A DNA stretch of 64,000 bases, taken from positions 3,286,001 to 3,350,000 of the forward strand of contig JAIUCV010000089.1 in NCBI GenBank assembly GCA_026724425.1, in the 5' to 3' direction. The position numbers and the translations under genes are program-made. The first letter of the stretch is position 1, and every line of letters starts with the position of its first letter. This document shows, piece after piece, positions 1 through 10,460 of this stretch. This DNA comes from Erythrophleum ivorense (taxonomy: Eukaryota; Streptophyta; Magnoliopsida; Fabales; Fabaceae). The notes beneath the pieces are model-generated. The model was not told where the DNA came from, did not search any database, and saw nothing but the letters and a program-made list of their open reading frames with translations.

Positions 1-521
1 GCTTCATAATTAAGTCTGAGGCAAGACTAGTATATTCTAAAATATCTCTCTCTTATGGTATTTCAAAATTTTGAAATGTAGTTGCAGTCGCGATTGAATT
101 AAGAAATGATAACACTAATGCGATTCCGGTGGTTAACTAATTTACTTCAACATATTGTGTTGATAATTGCAAGTCTAAACTACAATTAAAAATAGGGTTT
201 ATGCTTTTCCCTTTTGTTAAGATCAAGAGGTATCTTGAGATCCTTTTGAGTGTGAAAGTAATCCTCATTTGAGTTTCAACTTGGCTTGCCCAAGATGCTT
301 TTAGAGTTAGAGAATAATTAGCTGATTCCACGTTATTGTCTTCATTTTTTTAATTCAACCACATTGAAAATTAAACTTAAATTTTGTATAAACAACTAAA
401 ATTTATCTCACTGTTAAACTATAACTGTAGGATAGATTATTGTTAGTTTCGTTCCAGCAAACAATTTTGTGGTTCGTTTTACAAAATGGTGAGGGGGTTA
501 TATTAATATTCTCATGTTCAT

Positions 522-541
522 TGTGTGTGTGTGTGTGTGTG
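522..541. repeat. (TG)n microsatellite
   Basis: About ten uninterrupted TG dinucleotides are seen directly in intergenic DNA. Confidence 0.95.
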
Positions 542-596
542 ATTATGCAAGATTGAAACAAGTACGTCATTTAAACAGGAGATTTTAAGATCGATA

Positions 597-1660
597 CTAA
601 GCACCAACTTGATCATTGTCTACATCTAACAAATCTTAGCAGCTTACCATCTGTTCTTATTATTCTTTTGTGGGCTTGGCCTCACCATAATTTTTCTCGG
701 ATTACTATCGACTTTTCAATCTGCGTTTGTTTAGTACTTGACTTGTTTGGTTGTGTGAAGCAATTTAACTAGGCTTTCTATTTGCTTTAACTAGGTGGCA
801 CGGGTATCAGGAAAAAAGAAAATAATAAGAGGAGAGGAAAGAAGAAGAAAAAAAAGCACAAAGCTCAACTGTGAATCATGACTTATGTGACTTGTGAATA
901 GTATTTGAGAATTTTTTTAGTAAATTATAAATATGTATATTTTTTGCAGTCGATAATCTCCATTCTGGGTCGCTAGTTGTTTAATCTAATAACTCCAAGC
1001 CCAAATAAAAGGTAGGAAAGTTGAAGCACCAATAAACTCCATTGTCAGCGTAGCAGCCCAAAAAAAAAAAAACTGTGCAGACATGCTTCTTTACTAAAAC
1101 TTCTAAATATGATCCCATGTAAGTTTTACAGCAATCCTAGCCATAATCTCTTGTTAACAAAGTAACTAGAGGATATCAGCGTGGAGAACTGGGGCCTGAC
1201 CATGTTTGCATAATTGCACCTTAGAGCACACAATCCTATGAGTGGATTAACCTAAGCTTAGGTATTGAGGCTATCCGTCCCTTGATATTTTAACATTTAT
1301 TCTTTTATTTGCTGAATATTAAATTTAACATAATTGCACCTTAGAGCACATATATTCCCGTGTTCATTATAAAAATCTATATAATTTAACGTGCTTGTAA
1401 CAATTGGATCAAACAAATAGGAAAATTTGATAAGCACCAAATTAGCTTTGTCTACATCTAACAAATGTAGCAGCTTGGATACTGTTAGGTACTTTGCTAC
1501 CCCTTTAATTATTGTGTGTGGGCTTAGCCCTTCCACGTCAGATTTCCAAATCTGCGTTTGTTCTGATGTTGATTGTGTAAACCAAATTAACTGGACCTCG
1601 TATCTCGTTTAATATTTGAGCATGCTGTTGTTTGATTTAAAATGAAGCCCAAATAAAAGG
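597..1660 (+). repeat. Diverged direct duplication, two blocks
   Basis: The block from about 597 to 760 and the block from about 1430 to 1600 share the same series of segments in the same order: a TAAGCACCAA segment, a TGTCTACATCTAACAAAT segment, a GTGGGCTT segment and a TCTGCGTTTGTT segment. Both are followed by a segment with AAGCCCAAATAAAAGG (near 1000 and 1640). Differences are scattered, so this is an old segmental duplication about 840 bp apart. No function can be seen. Confidence 0.7.
1209..1350 (+). repeat. 22-bp exact direct repeat, 120-bp spacing
   Basis: The same 22 bases (CATAATTGCACCTTAGAGCA plus two more) occur at 1209-1230 and 1329-1350. The surrounding sequence does not match, so the repeat is sharp-edged. 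It lies between the two diverged blocks at 597 and 1430. Confidence 0.85.
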
Positions 1661-2548
1661 ATGGATCGGAAGCTGGAATCCTCACTCAGCTTCGACCAAA
1701 AAGGAAAAACATTTCTTGATTCCAATTTCAGATTAGCATGGAGTTATATCCTATATATTTAACATTTTGAAGAAGGTAAGGTTGACAATGTCCAGAGTCT
1801 TGAAAAAAAAAAAAGGAAAATTGTAATGGAGTAGATGGACCTTTAGCTACGAGGCTCAATTTTTGTGAGCGTATTTCATGTATATTAAGTTTGGATCATC
1901 TGCATTTAATAAATAAATGTATGAAATGTAATTTGAGAGAAATAATAAGAAAAAAAATAAAGTGGAGGACAAGAGAGCCAAATATATCCTTTAAATATGT
2001 TGGGAAATCATAAACATAAGGTATAGGGCCTAAAAATGAAAAAGAAAAGATAAGACTTACGTGATCTACACCTCTTGGGGCCGTTTGGTGTAGACTTAGT
2101 TATGGGTTGAATTCAAAAAAAAAATTGCTTTTACTTTTAGGTTTGAGCCAGGGTTTGACCTGATATTATTGTGAACAGTATTGGGTTATGCTCGAACCCG
2201 AACCCAGTTAAAAAATAATTGTAAATATTAAATATATTTATTTTATTATTTGTTAGATTTTTTTTTGGTTTTAAATACTAAATAATCCAAAAAAATATTC
2301 TATGAAATTTAAACCACTTAGAATATATATGAGATAATAAAACATTTTAAGATAATAATTTTTTCAATAATATTATTGATTAATAATTTATTTCTAATAA
2401 TATAATATGCAACAAGTAAAAGAAAAAAAATCATAGTCATATATGTTATATAATTCTTTTTTACTTATATTTATAGTTATAAATAATTTTTTAATAATAT
2501 ATAAAAAATAATTATAATACAAGTTGGACTAAGATTTAAGTTGAGCTT

Positions 2549-2591
2549 AAAAAAAGCCCAAATATAACTTGTTTTATATTTGGGTTTTTTT
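2549..2591. repeat. Inverted repeat with A-run and T-run flanks
   Basis: Arms at 2549-2567 and 2574-2591 pair as CCCAAATATAA with TTATATTTGGG, flanked by runs of A and T. There is one bulged G and a short loop. It could be a small MITE remnant or a chance palindrome in AT-rich DNA. Confidence 0.6.
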
Positions 2592-4151
2592 TTGAACTCA
2601 TCCATTTTTTTTTTATTATTGGGTTTATTAGGCCAGACGAACTTTTCAACTCATAATCAGGTCTAGTTTGGTGAAAGGAGGGAAAGGAAAAGGATGAAAA
2701 AAAACTTGATAAAATATCAATTTTATCCCTATAATTATTATTCAATCATTATTTAATACTATATATTAATAATTATTTAATCATTAAAAGTAAAGTTATT
2801 ATATATTTTTTTTATCTATAAAATTATTTTTTTTTCTTTTCATATCTAATTTTTTGAATACTAACCTTTTCTAAGAGGATGATGTTATATTCGCACATTA
2901 ATTAAAAAAAAAGAGATGAAAGATACTTTATATAAAGCCTCACTTTTTTTTGTGCAACTCTATCTTTTAATGCACAATGTTTAATACTTCCTTCGGTTTT
3001 ATATATAAGAAATAAATAACTAATTCACGAGCATTAAGAAAGTTAGTTAAAAGTAATTTATCTTTTTAATTTTGTTTCAAACAAAAATTATTTTTTAAAA
3101 ATATCCCTATTTAATATGTGCACTTTCTCTTTAAAATTAATGACCATCATTACTTATAATTTAAATGACTTATTTAATAAAAGACATAATTAGAATATTG
3201 TAATTAATATACTAGACATAGGTAGTTTGTCTTTTATATATAAGACCAAATGAAGTTTAAAAACGAAAAAATTATAATAAAGGATCAAAAAGTGAAAAAA
3301 TTTAATTTTAAGAACCTAACACTATTTGTTTTAAGATAATTAACACTAAATTTAGTAACAAATAGTTAAACTTAGTGGTAATAAGTTTTTAAAAATAATT
3401 TTTTTTATCTCTTGAACCTTAAATATAATTTTTTTTTATATATGAGATTGAAAAAAATATTACAAAAGATTTGTTAGAATATCAAAGTCAACAGCAATTT
3501 AAGATTGTGGCTGGGAATAACTTGTTAACAGAGTAACTAATCCAATTGGATGGTGGAGTTAATAACTCTTACACCCCCTATCCTTATGTACGTTGCATGC
3601 ACTTAAATAATCTTGTTGTTGTCCATTATCTAGTACCTATTCTGCAACATTCAGGATAATCCAGAGTACCAGAAAAGCACATGCATGGAACTTAGGATTG
3701 GGATCTTTACATGGGCATTCTAACACTTAATCAGGAAACCAGATAATTATAATTTAGATTAATGAGATATATGGCTAAGGGAAATTTTATGAGATTAATT
3801 TATAACCTATTTTAATAACAATATTGTTTAAAATTAAATAAATTATTGAATTAGGTTAAAGAGTGATTCACAATTTAATAATTTGATTATAATTAAATTG
3901 GGGCAAACTATATTTTTTAAAAATATATAAAAATATATAATATTTTATAATTAAATTAACACATATATACCAATACCTATTAGTTTAAGTGGCTAAGAAT
4001 TCCATTTCCCTTAAATAAGGTTTAGATTCGAGTTTTGTAAATAAATAAAAAAAGATACCAGAGAGTTTTGCCCCCATAATAACTTCACCACGCTTGACTC
4101 GAATTCAATCAGAACTCAAGTGGCTTCCAAATATTGAAGGTCTTTGACCAA

Positions 4152-4175
4152 AATAATAATAATAATAATAATAAA
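4152..4175. repeat. (AAT)n microsatellite
   Basis: About eight consecutive AAT units are seen directly. Confidence 0.9.
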
Positions 4176-6126
4176 TATATTGTAAAATGGTAGTCAAAAA
4201 TATAAAAATTAATTAAAATATTTTTTATATAATAACAAATTTATATAAAATAAGTTAGATACTGTCCATTAAAATTTTTATTTTAAAATGTCAAAACTTT
4301 AATTAGATATAAAAAATTGATTTAGTGTTAAACTTAATTGGGTTTTATCAGTTTTTAAGTATTTTGGACCACTTTTGATCGATTTACTTTTATGGGTTTT
4401 GAACTTCGAATGAATCACAGCCATAACTAATTAATGGATTTTCTAATTAAACCGATTAGTACGATTTGACTTTTTAAACTATGCTTAAAAGTTTCTGTTG
4501 AATTTTTGAATTATTCGTGAGTAGAGGATGGATTGGTTAGTGCTCAGAAACGTGTGACAACACACTATCCTTAAGGTGTTATTCGCCCCCACTAGTTTGC
4601 TGCTGGGTTTCAGCGAACCACCCCTAGGATTTATCCTAAGCACCAGAGATTTCTATCAGCAACTACAGATATCTCCTTTGTGCAGTACGAAAAATAGAGA
4701 GAGTTTTTCTTTTTGATTTTAGAAGAGAGATATATTGTTCTGTATGAGTGTTTTCTGGTCTGCCTCCTTTGTATTGAAGGAGTATGAAACTGAACTTTTA
4801 ATTGTGATTAAAGAATAATCAATTTTTTTAAACGTTGGCAATTAAACCGAAATCAATTTCTAATTTTGAAGATAAAAACGTATATAAATTAAATTGAAAT
4901 CGGTTTTTTTTTTTTAATTATTATTATTAAAACAATTTGACCAGATACAGACCATTAGATCTATTTTGATCCAATGCTCACGAACGCGCTATTAAGTGTT
5001 TAAATATTAATTATATAATTAATATTTAAATCCACTTCATCCTTCAAAGCACTATTTGACATGTGTTATATCTCCCTTCTTATATAGGCTTATGGATTGT
5101 TGTTTTTATTCAATGTGGGACTTTGTCCCTTTAGTTTTCTTTTCAAACTACTCCAACAGTTTCTACAGAAACGAAATCCTCTGCATTGGAGCTGTTCGTA
5201 AAAATTTCAACTTTTCTAGATGCCTTCGCTCTGGAAATTAAGAATAATCTATGCCAAAAACTTTAATAGAGTATTGGTTAGCCCCGTGATCACGCTAAAC
5301 GCATAATAGTTTTCAACAAAACACATGCGCTACACGTCATATTGTGCCTCCTGCTTGCGCGAGGGCCCGGCTTAGGATCCATTTGCTTGAATGATATAAA
5401 TAGAGAAGAAATATAAAAAGGAAGTAAAATAAAATATAATTTTTATTTTTTTATTTTTAAAAAATAATTTAATAATTAAAACAATAATTTAATGAATAAA
5501 ATAACAAATATAATAAATATTGCATATACTACGTCAATATACCACATACACCCACCTTAATATTTTTCTATTCGAAAGTTTTCGTCACTACAACATCACC
5601 ATCTCATTAGTTGAAAATTCGGGTGTTTCTTTCATTTGGCCTTATGTATTTTTCTGATATATATTTTTCAACTTCTTAATATTAATTCATTATTTTATGC
5701 ATTATAAATAGTTGATCCTTCTAGAAGAGGATAATTCTAACATTTTTCAAAAATTATGTTATTAAGTTGATTTTTTTTTATTTTTTCTGTAGCCAACTAA
5801 ATTGATGTCTTTATTAAACGCGGATTTAAAGGGAAGAAGGGGCGCCTCTCCCCCCCCCCCAAAAAAAAAAAAAAAGCCTTAATCTTCTTCTCAAGTAAAA
5901 TGTTTTTTTCAATTTTCATTTTTACGTTAATACCTCAAGTGATTGTCAATAGCTATATTTTGATTTTAAAAATTCAAAAAAAATATTCAAAATTTAAGTG
6001 GGATTTAGCAATTTTTTTCCTTCTAATTTCTTTCATTCTTATTTAGAAATTACGGCCAAAAGAAAAATTCTTATTTAAGAGTCAAAATTTAAAGATAAAA
6101 TAAAATAAAATTGATTCCACCCTTAC

Positions 6127-6290
6127 CCTTTTAAATGGCTTGAAATTGAGGTCAATGCCTCCGCCAGGCCGAAGTAGAAAACCACATCAGACAAAGCCTT
6201 CCCCTTGTTGACGAATATGGCTGCCGTTCCCAACGAAAACGCCATTCCTGGGGATAGCCTTTCTGGGGATTCAACATTCCCACGCACACT
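6127..6290 (-). other. Exon-like open patch, unidentified
   Basis: On the minus strand about 54 codons are open from just after a TAG (6293-6291) to a donor-like AAAAGG/GTAAGG (GT at 6126-6125). The local GC content is clearly above its AT-rich surroundings. An internal ATG at 6245 opens a stretch starting MAFSLGTAAIFVNKGKALSD. I do not recognise the protein, and no partner exon was found in the neighbourhood. It may be a gene fragment or a chance open frame in a GC-richer island. Confidence 0.25.
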
Positions 6291-6671
6291 CTAATTTTCA
6301 ATTTTTTAACTACAATACATAAAAATAAGGGAGGATTTGGTGTTTCAAGTGAAATTTGAAAGATTTTTTAGCAATATTTATTATACTGTTGTAAAGATTA
6401 TCTAATAGTATTTATTTTTTTGTTATTTTTTAAAAAATAAAGATAAAAATATTTTTCATCTTCAAAATTACTCTTTATATTTTTATTTTTGTTTTTATTT
6501 TAAAAATTTTACATATCAATTAAGCAAAATTGATTGACATTATTAACAAATTTCATTTCTTTGTACATTAAATATTTGAAATTATCATAAAAAATTACAA
6601 TTTCTAAACAAATTCTTCTTTAAAAAGGTTAAGAAAGAAATAATAAGAGTGGTTAGAACGCAGGAGTCTAA

Positions 6672-6986
6672 GGGCCTGTTTGAAATTGTTTTTGTTTTAA
6701 TATTTTCAAAACATATGTTTTTAAGAACAAATTTTTGAGAACAAAAAAATTAAAAAATCTGTTTGAATCATTATTTTGAAAAGTAATTATTTTCTGTTTT
6801 TTACCTGATTCTGTAGAACAAAAATTACAGAACACTTAAAAAGTATTATGAGTTTTTTGTTTAAAAAAAAATTTATTTATTTTTTTACAAAACACCTCAC
6901 TAAAAACACATTATCAAATAGATTTTTTTGTTTTTTTGTTCTTAAAAATAAAAAAATTGTTTTACAGAATCAAATTAAACAGAGCC
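6672..6986. mobile_element. Tourist/PIF-Harbinger-like MITE
   Basis: A 315-bp element has imperfect terminal inverted repeats (GGGCCTGTTT at the left, AAACAGAGCC at the right) and extended inner complementarity. For example, TTAAGAACAAATTTTTGAG near the left pairs with TTTTTTTGTTCTTAAAAA near the right. It is flanked by TAA on both sides (6669-6671 and 6987-6989), the 3-bp TWA target duplication typical of PIF/Harbinger-derived MITEs. The open frame inside is AT-rich junk. Confidence 0.7.
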
Positions 6987-7540
6987 TAAAACACCGTATC
7001 ATCTGGGGCTTTATTAAAGTATATTCATGAATTTAACATTAAATCTTGACTCAAATTTTTAAAATATTAAATTTGGAGGTCTACTTATATAATTTGAGGC
7101 TTTTTAACTCTCACTTAAAACCAAATAAACCCCATTAAGAATGGTTCTCGTTTAAGATGTGATAACCTATGGACACGGATCCTTTAAAGTTTAGAAGATT
7201 TGGGAATTGCTTTTGAAGTGAGAGAATGCAGAAACAATTTTATTGGTAAAAAATTAATATTAAAAAATATAAATAAATAGAATAAGAGATATATATAATA
7301 TTTTAAAAGTAATTTATCTTTCTGCTTTAGAGGATCCAAACTCGATAACCTATCTTGAAGCATTTAACTTTCTTGGTCAAATTCGTAAAGAGGTTTCTGG
7401 AGAACCAAAAGCTGCCACATGATATGCTTGCATCAAAGTCATAAAGATAAGCATTTAGGACCAAGTAGTGCGAAAAAAATTCAAGTATTCACATCCTTCG
7501 TATCATTTTATTTTCGTCCATTAAATTGATAATAAAACGA

Positions 7541-7733
7541 CGCGCGACATTGCCACGCCCAAATTTGGGTCAAGCTGAGCTGTCACGTGGCCCACTTTTC
7601 AATTATTCATTATCAACTTTCTCTCATCCGGGCGCTCCCCTTTTCTTTCCCATTTTACTTTCCGATAGCGCCGCCGTTAGTGTACACCTGTCAAGCACAC
7701 CTGCCCCCACGTCATCCTTGACCTGCCACGCGT
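7541..7733 (+). promoter_or_regulatory. Stress-type promoter motifs upstream of the CYSTM gene
   Basis: About 400-590 bp before the CYSTM start codon lies a GC-richer island. It holds a G-box/ABRE core CACGTGGC (7584-7591), a CACGTCA motif (7708-7714), a W-box TTGACC (7718-7723), a CGCG-box ACGCGT (7728-7733) and a further CGCG cluster near 7541. These are known binding-site types for bZIP/bHLH, WRKY and CAMTA factors. The cluster and its position are seen directly; regulation by stress hormones is inference. Confidence 0.5.
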
Positions 7734-8128
7734 CACGCTCAACAGCATATTATTTCTTACAAGACACGATAAATCGGAGTAGAAAATGATTTTATATTAT
7801 TTTTCAATATAGCGGCGCCGTTAAGTAACGCGGAGGAAAAGTGGGAGTGCTCCAATCAAATTGTTGGAATGCGGGTTCCTTAGCTGACATAAAAAAGGTC
7901 ATCAGACAGAAAATGTGGAAGAGAGAGACACTTGGTGATACACAAGATAAATACAAGGCTGGTTAGGGTGTTGGCCGAGACGAAGAAGGAAAGGACAAAT
8001 CTTATTCCATTTGGTACTCTCGAAAACCAGGGACAGAAAGGCAGAAAGTTTGTGTTTTCTCTCTGTTAGAGGATAACTCTGATTTTAGAGTAAAAGATTC
8101 TGTTGTTTGTGGTGAGTTTGACAGAGAA

Positions 8129-8834
8129 ATGAGTGACCCCAAGTATGCTTATCCCTACCCTAATCAAGGTACGTTCCTCTTTTTCTCCTCCCTGATTATG
8201 TTCATACATTCTCTTCTTTCGTTACCTCTCTCTTTCAATCTCTCTTTAACGCTATGGAAGCAGTGAGATAGAGATCTTATGGTTATGGCTTTACTGGACA
8301 TAGTTGCTAATCCTCTAAACGATATAGCTTGTGTTGTATTATGCTCAAAAAATACTCTGAAAACGGAGAAACAATTAACCAACATATTTGTCCCACATGA
8401 TAACAGAGAAAACTTCTCCTTTTCTTCCTTCCTTTCCCCTTTCTGAAAAAGGAAAAAAAAAAAAGATCACAATTTTCATCTCTAGCTTAGTTAGTGATTA
8501 CCGTAATAATTTTGTTAGTGGGAAATTGGTGTTAGGTTATTATCAGGGTCCCCCGGTGATGGCACCACCACAATATGCTGCTCCACAACCCAGAAGACAG
8601 GCTGGCTTCCTTGAAGGATGGTAAAGCTCCCAACTGCCAATTCAATTTTTTATGTTTATCAGCAATATTGTTATTTTCATTATCTTAAAACATTTTATAT
8701 GATTTATTTACGGAAATTGTGTATCATAATTTGTCTTTCTTCTTCTTTTTTTCGTCCTCAGCCTTGCAGCTTTGTGCTGCTGTTGCCTCATCGACGAGTG
8801 CTGCTGCGATCCTTCCATCATCTTTGTTAGCTGA
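8129..8834 (+). CDS. CYSTM (cysteine-rich transmembrane module) protein
   Basis: Three exons, 8129-8168, 8536-8620 and 8762-8834, with GT-AG introns (8169-8535 and 8621-8761), encode a 65-residue protein. The N-terminal half is tyrosine/proline/glutamine-rich (MSDPKYAYPYPNQGYYQGPP). The C-terminal module starts near GFLEG and continues into a run of cysteines followed by an acidic-cysteine patch and the end DPSIIFVS. This is the signature of plant CYSTM proteins, a family of small tail-anchored membrane proteins tied to stress tolerance, in which the Cys-rich segment forms the membrane helix. Size is normal for the family. The start is chosen as the first ATG of the first exon, and all junctions keep frame. 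Short exons explain why no single long open frame covers it. Confidence 0.9.
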
Positions 8835-10460
8835 TGATAGTCTCTATTGTCATGTAACAAATAATAAAGGGTTGTTCCTCTCAGATAATCTTCATAAATA
8901 ATTGCTTCAAGATTTTAGCACGTATAGTTTGAAAACTGCTATAATTAAGCTACAGTTTGTTTCTGCTTGAAAATGAACCCAGTCTCCATTTTCCAACTTT
9001 GTCCTTGATGTACAGTTGTTTGATTTCGATGACTTTGGAAAGCAATTTAAATGTAGTGGGTCCCCCTGTTTCTGGATTATCTTTTTCTTGTGACACCTTT
9101 TGGAATGAATCGAGGAGCGAATTTCAGTGCGTTCTACGTCAGATTGTCAATTTCCACTTATTTGCTATTCCATCGATTTGAGATGTCATCGCACAAAACA
9201 AAAGGGACGCGAATAATGTTCGCGAGGAGATTGAATGTGTGTTTGAAAATCTATTTGAAAATTACGTTTATAAAAAAATAAGAAATTGTATCTTTTTTGA
9301 AAATATGATTTTGAACTTACGCAAAAACAAACACGTTATGAGATCAGCTCATGCCCTTTCGCAGAAGGGTCTTAAAATGGTGATGGATTAGTTGCGAGGC
9401 ACAGTGAAGAAGTACTATTTAACTGCCCTTTTCAGTATTTAAATTTGATTTTTTAAGAGACTACTTAAAAATACATTAAATTTGATCGTAATGTTAAAAA
9501 AAATAGACTCTTATTGTAAGGGGTTCGGTTGAGTCAATTTTATGGGTTGAATTTTTAATAATAAACAATTGAATTTAATGGTCTTAACTTTGAAGGGAAG
9601 TTTAGTAAGAGAAATACGTAAAAGAAATTCTCATGCACTGCGTGGCCAACGAGAAGACTTCAAGAAAAAGTGAGAGCAAACGAAAATTCTGTTTCACGGC
9701 AAACTAAATTTTATGATTTTGATCAAGTAAAACTGGATTTCAATCAGCCCGTTCTCTGGCATAGGTTATCCTACTTTGGGTCGCATATTTAAGGTAAACT
9801 GCAGCTTAAACTAGTATCACAAGGGCCTCACTTAAGTCTTAAATTGGCTCGCTAAGCACTTGTTTCTCTTTATTCGCCCTTTGTCCAGTTAACCTCTTAA
9901 CCTACTTCAGTTTACGCTATCCTTCGTGTGATGTGTTGCAAAATTGACCGGAAAAAATTTCATTTACGCAACCCAGAAAAGCGTAGGGCTTATTTCCTTG
10001 AAATAAATGTAACCCAGAAAAGTGCTTAAAAGGGGAAAAGCGGAATATTTTATTCCCCAACACACTAATGTACGATAGATATTGTTCCTAGTTCCCTACA
10101 TACCAACTCCTCATTAAAGCACAGCCAAATTAATCATAGCCCTGCTTTGGTGGGAGGTTTTTAATTTACACCTACGGCTTTCTAATCAGTACAACCCCAC
10201 AATTTCGCCATGCAAAACAAGAAAACATGATACAAGTCCTCCTAATAGGAGACAAAAGTAGATTACACTCCTACAAATCTTCGAAAGCGGATAAGTTGTG
10301 GCCCAGCTGCTAGTGGTAGCCACTTCAAACGTCTTTGGCACATTTACTTCGTCATTTCCTTCTTTGACCCTTCTTTACCAATTCCCCTTTTGCTTTCGAG
10401 GCATGAAACAACGAAGCGAGTGGGGAAGGAAGGGCAGCTTAGATTTTTGAGGGAAGTACA
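8835..10460. other. Intergenic, CYSTM 3' side to next gene
   Basis: This includes the likely 3' UTR of the CYSTM gene (an AATAATAAAG polyadenylation-like stretch at about 8860) and the likely 3' UTR of the converging minus-strand gene (just below 10461). No further gene was seen; open frames at 8957-9281 lack motifs. Confidence 0.5.

Larger units (their letters stand above)
1..6671. other. AT-rich intergenic region
   Basis: No convincing gene was found. The stretch is AT-rich and holds simple repeats (TG run 522-541, AAT run about 4152-4175, a C then A homopolymer at about 5849-5875), a pair of diverged duplicated blocks, one hairpin and one short exon-like patch, all listed separately. The open frames of 60-80 codons here have low-complexity composition and no recognisable motif. 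Confidence 0.6.

Noticed and set aside
2079..2680. Possible MITE starting GGGGCCGTTTGGTG
   Set aside because: The candidate ends match as direct, not inverted, sequence and no target duplication was found.
4528..5350. Possible LTR or promoter region with GC-richer pieces
   Set aside because: No matching second copy, target duplication or primer site could be found, so no element is called.
7526..7789. 87-codon plus-strand frame
   Set aside because: It overlaps the CYSTM promoter island; no homology is seen and the GC-richer composition explains the open frame.
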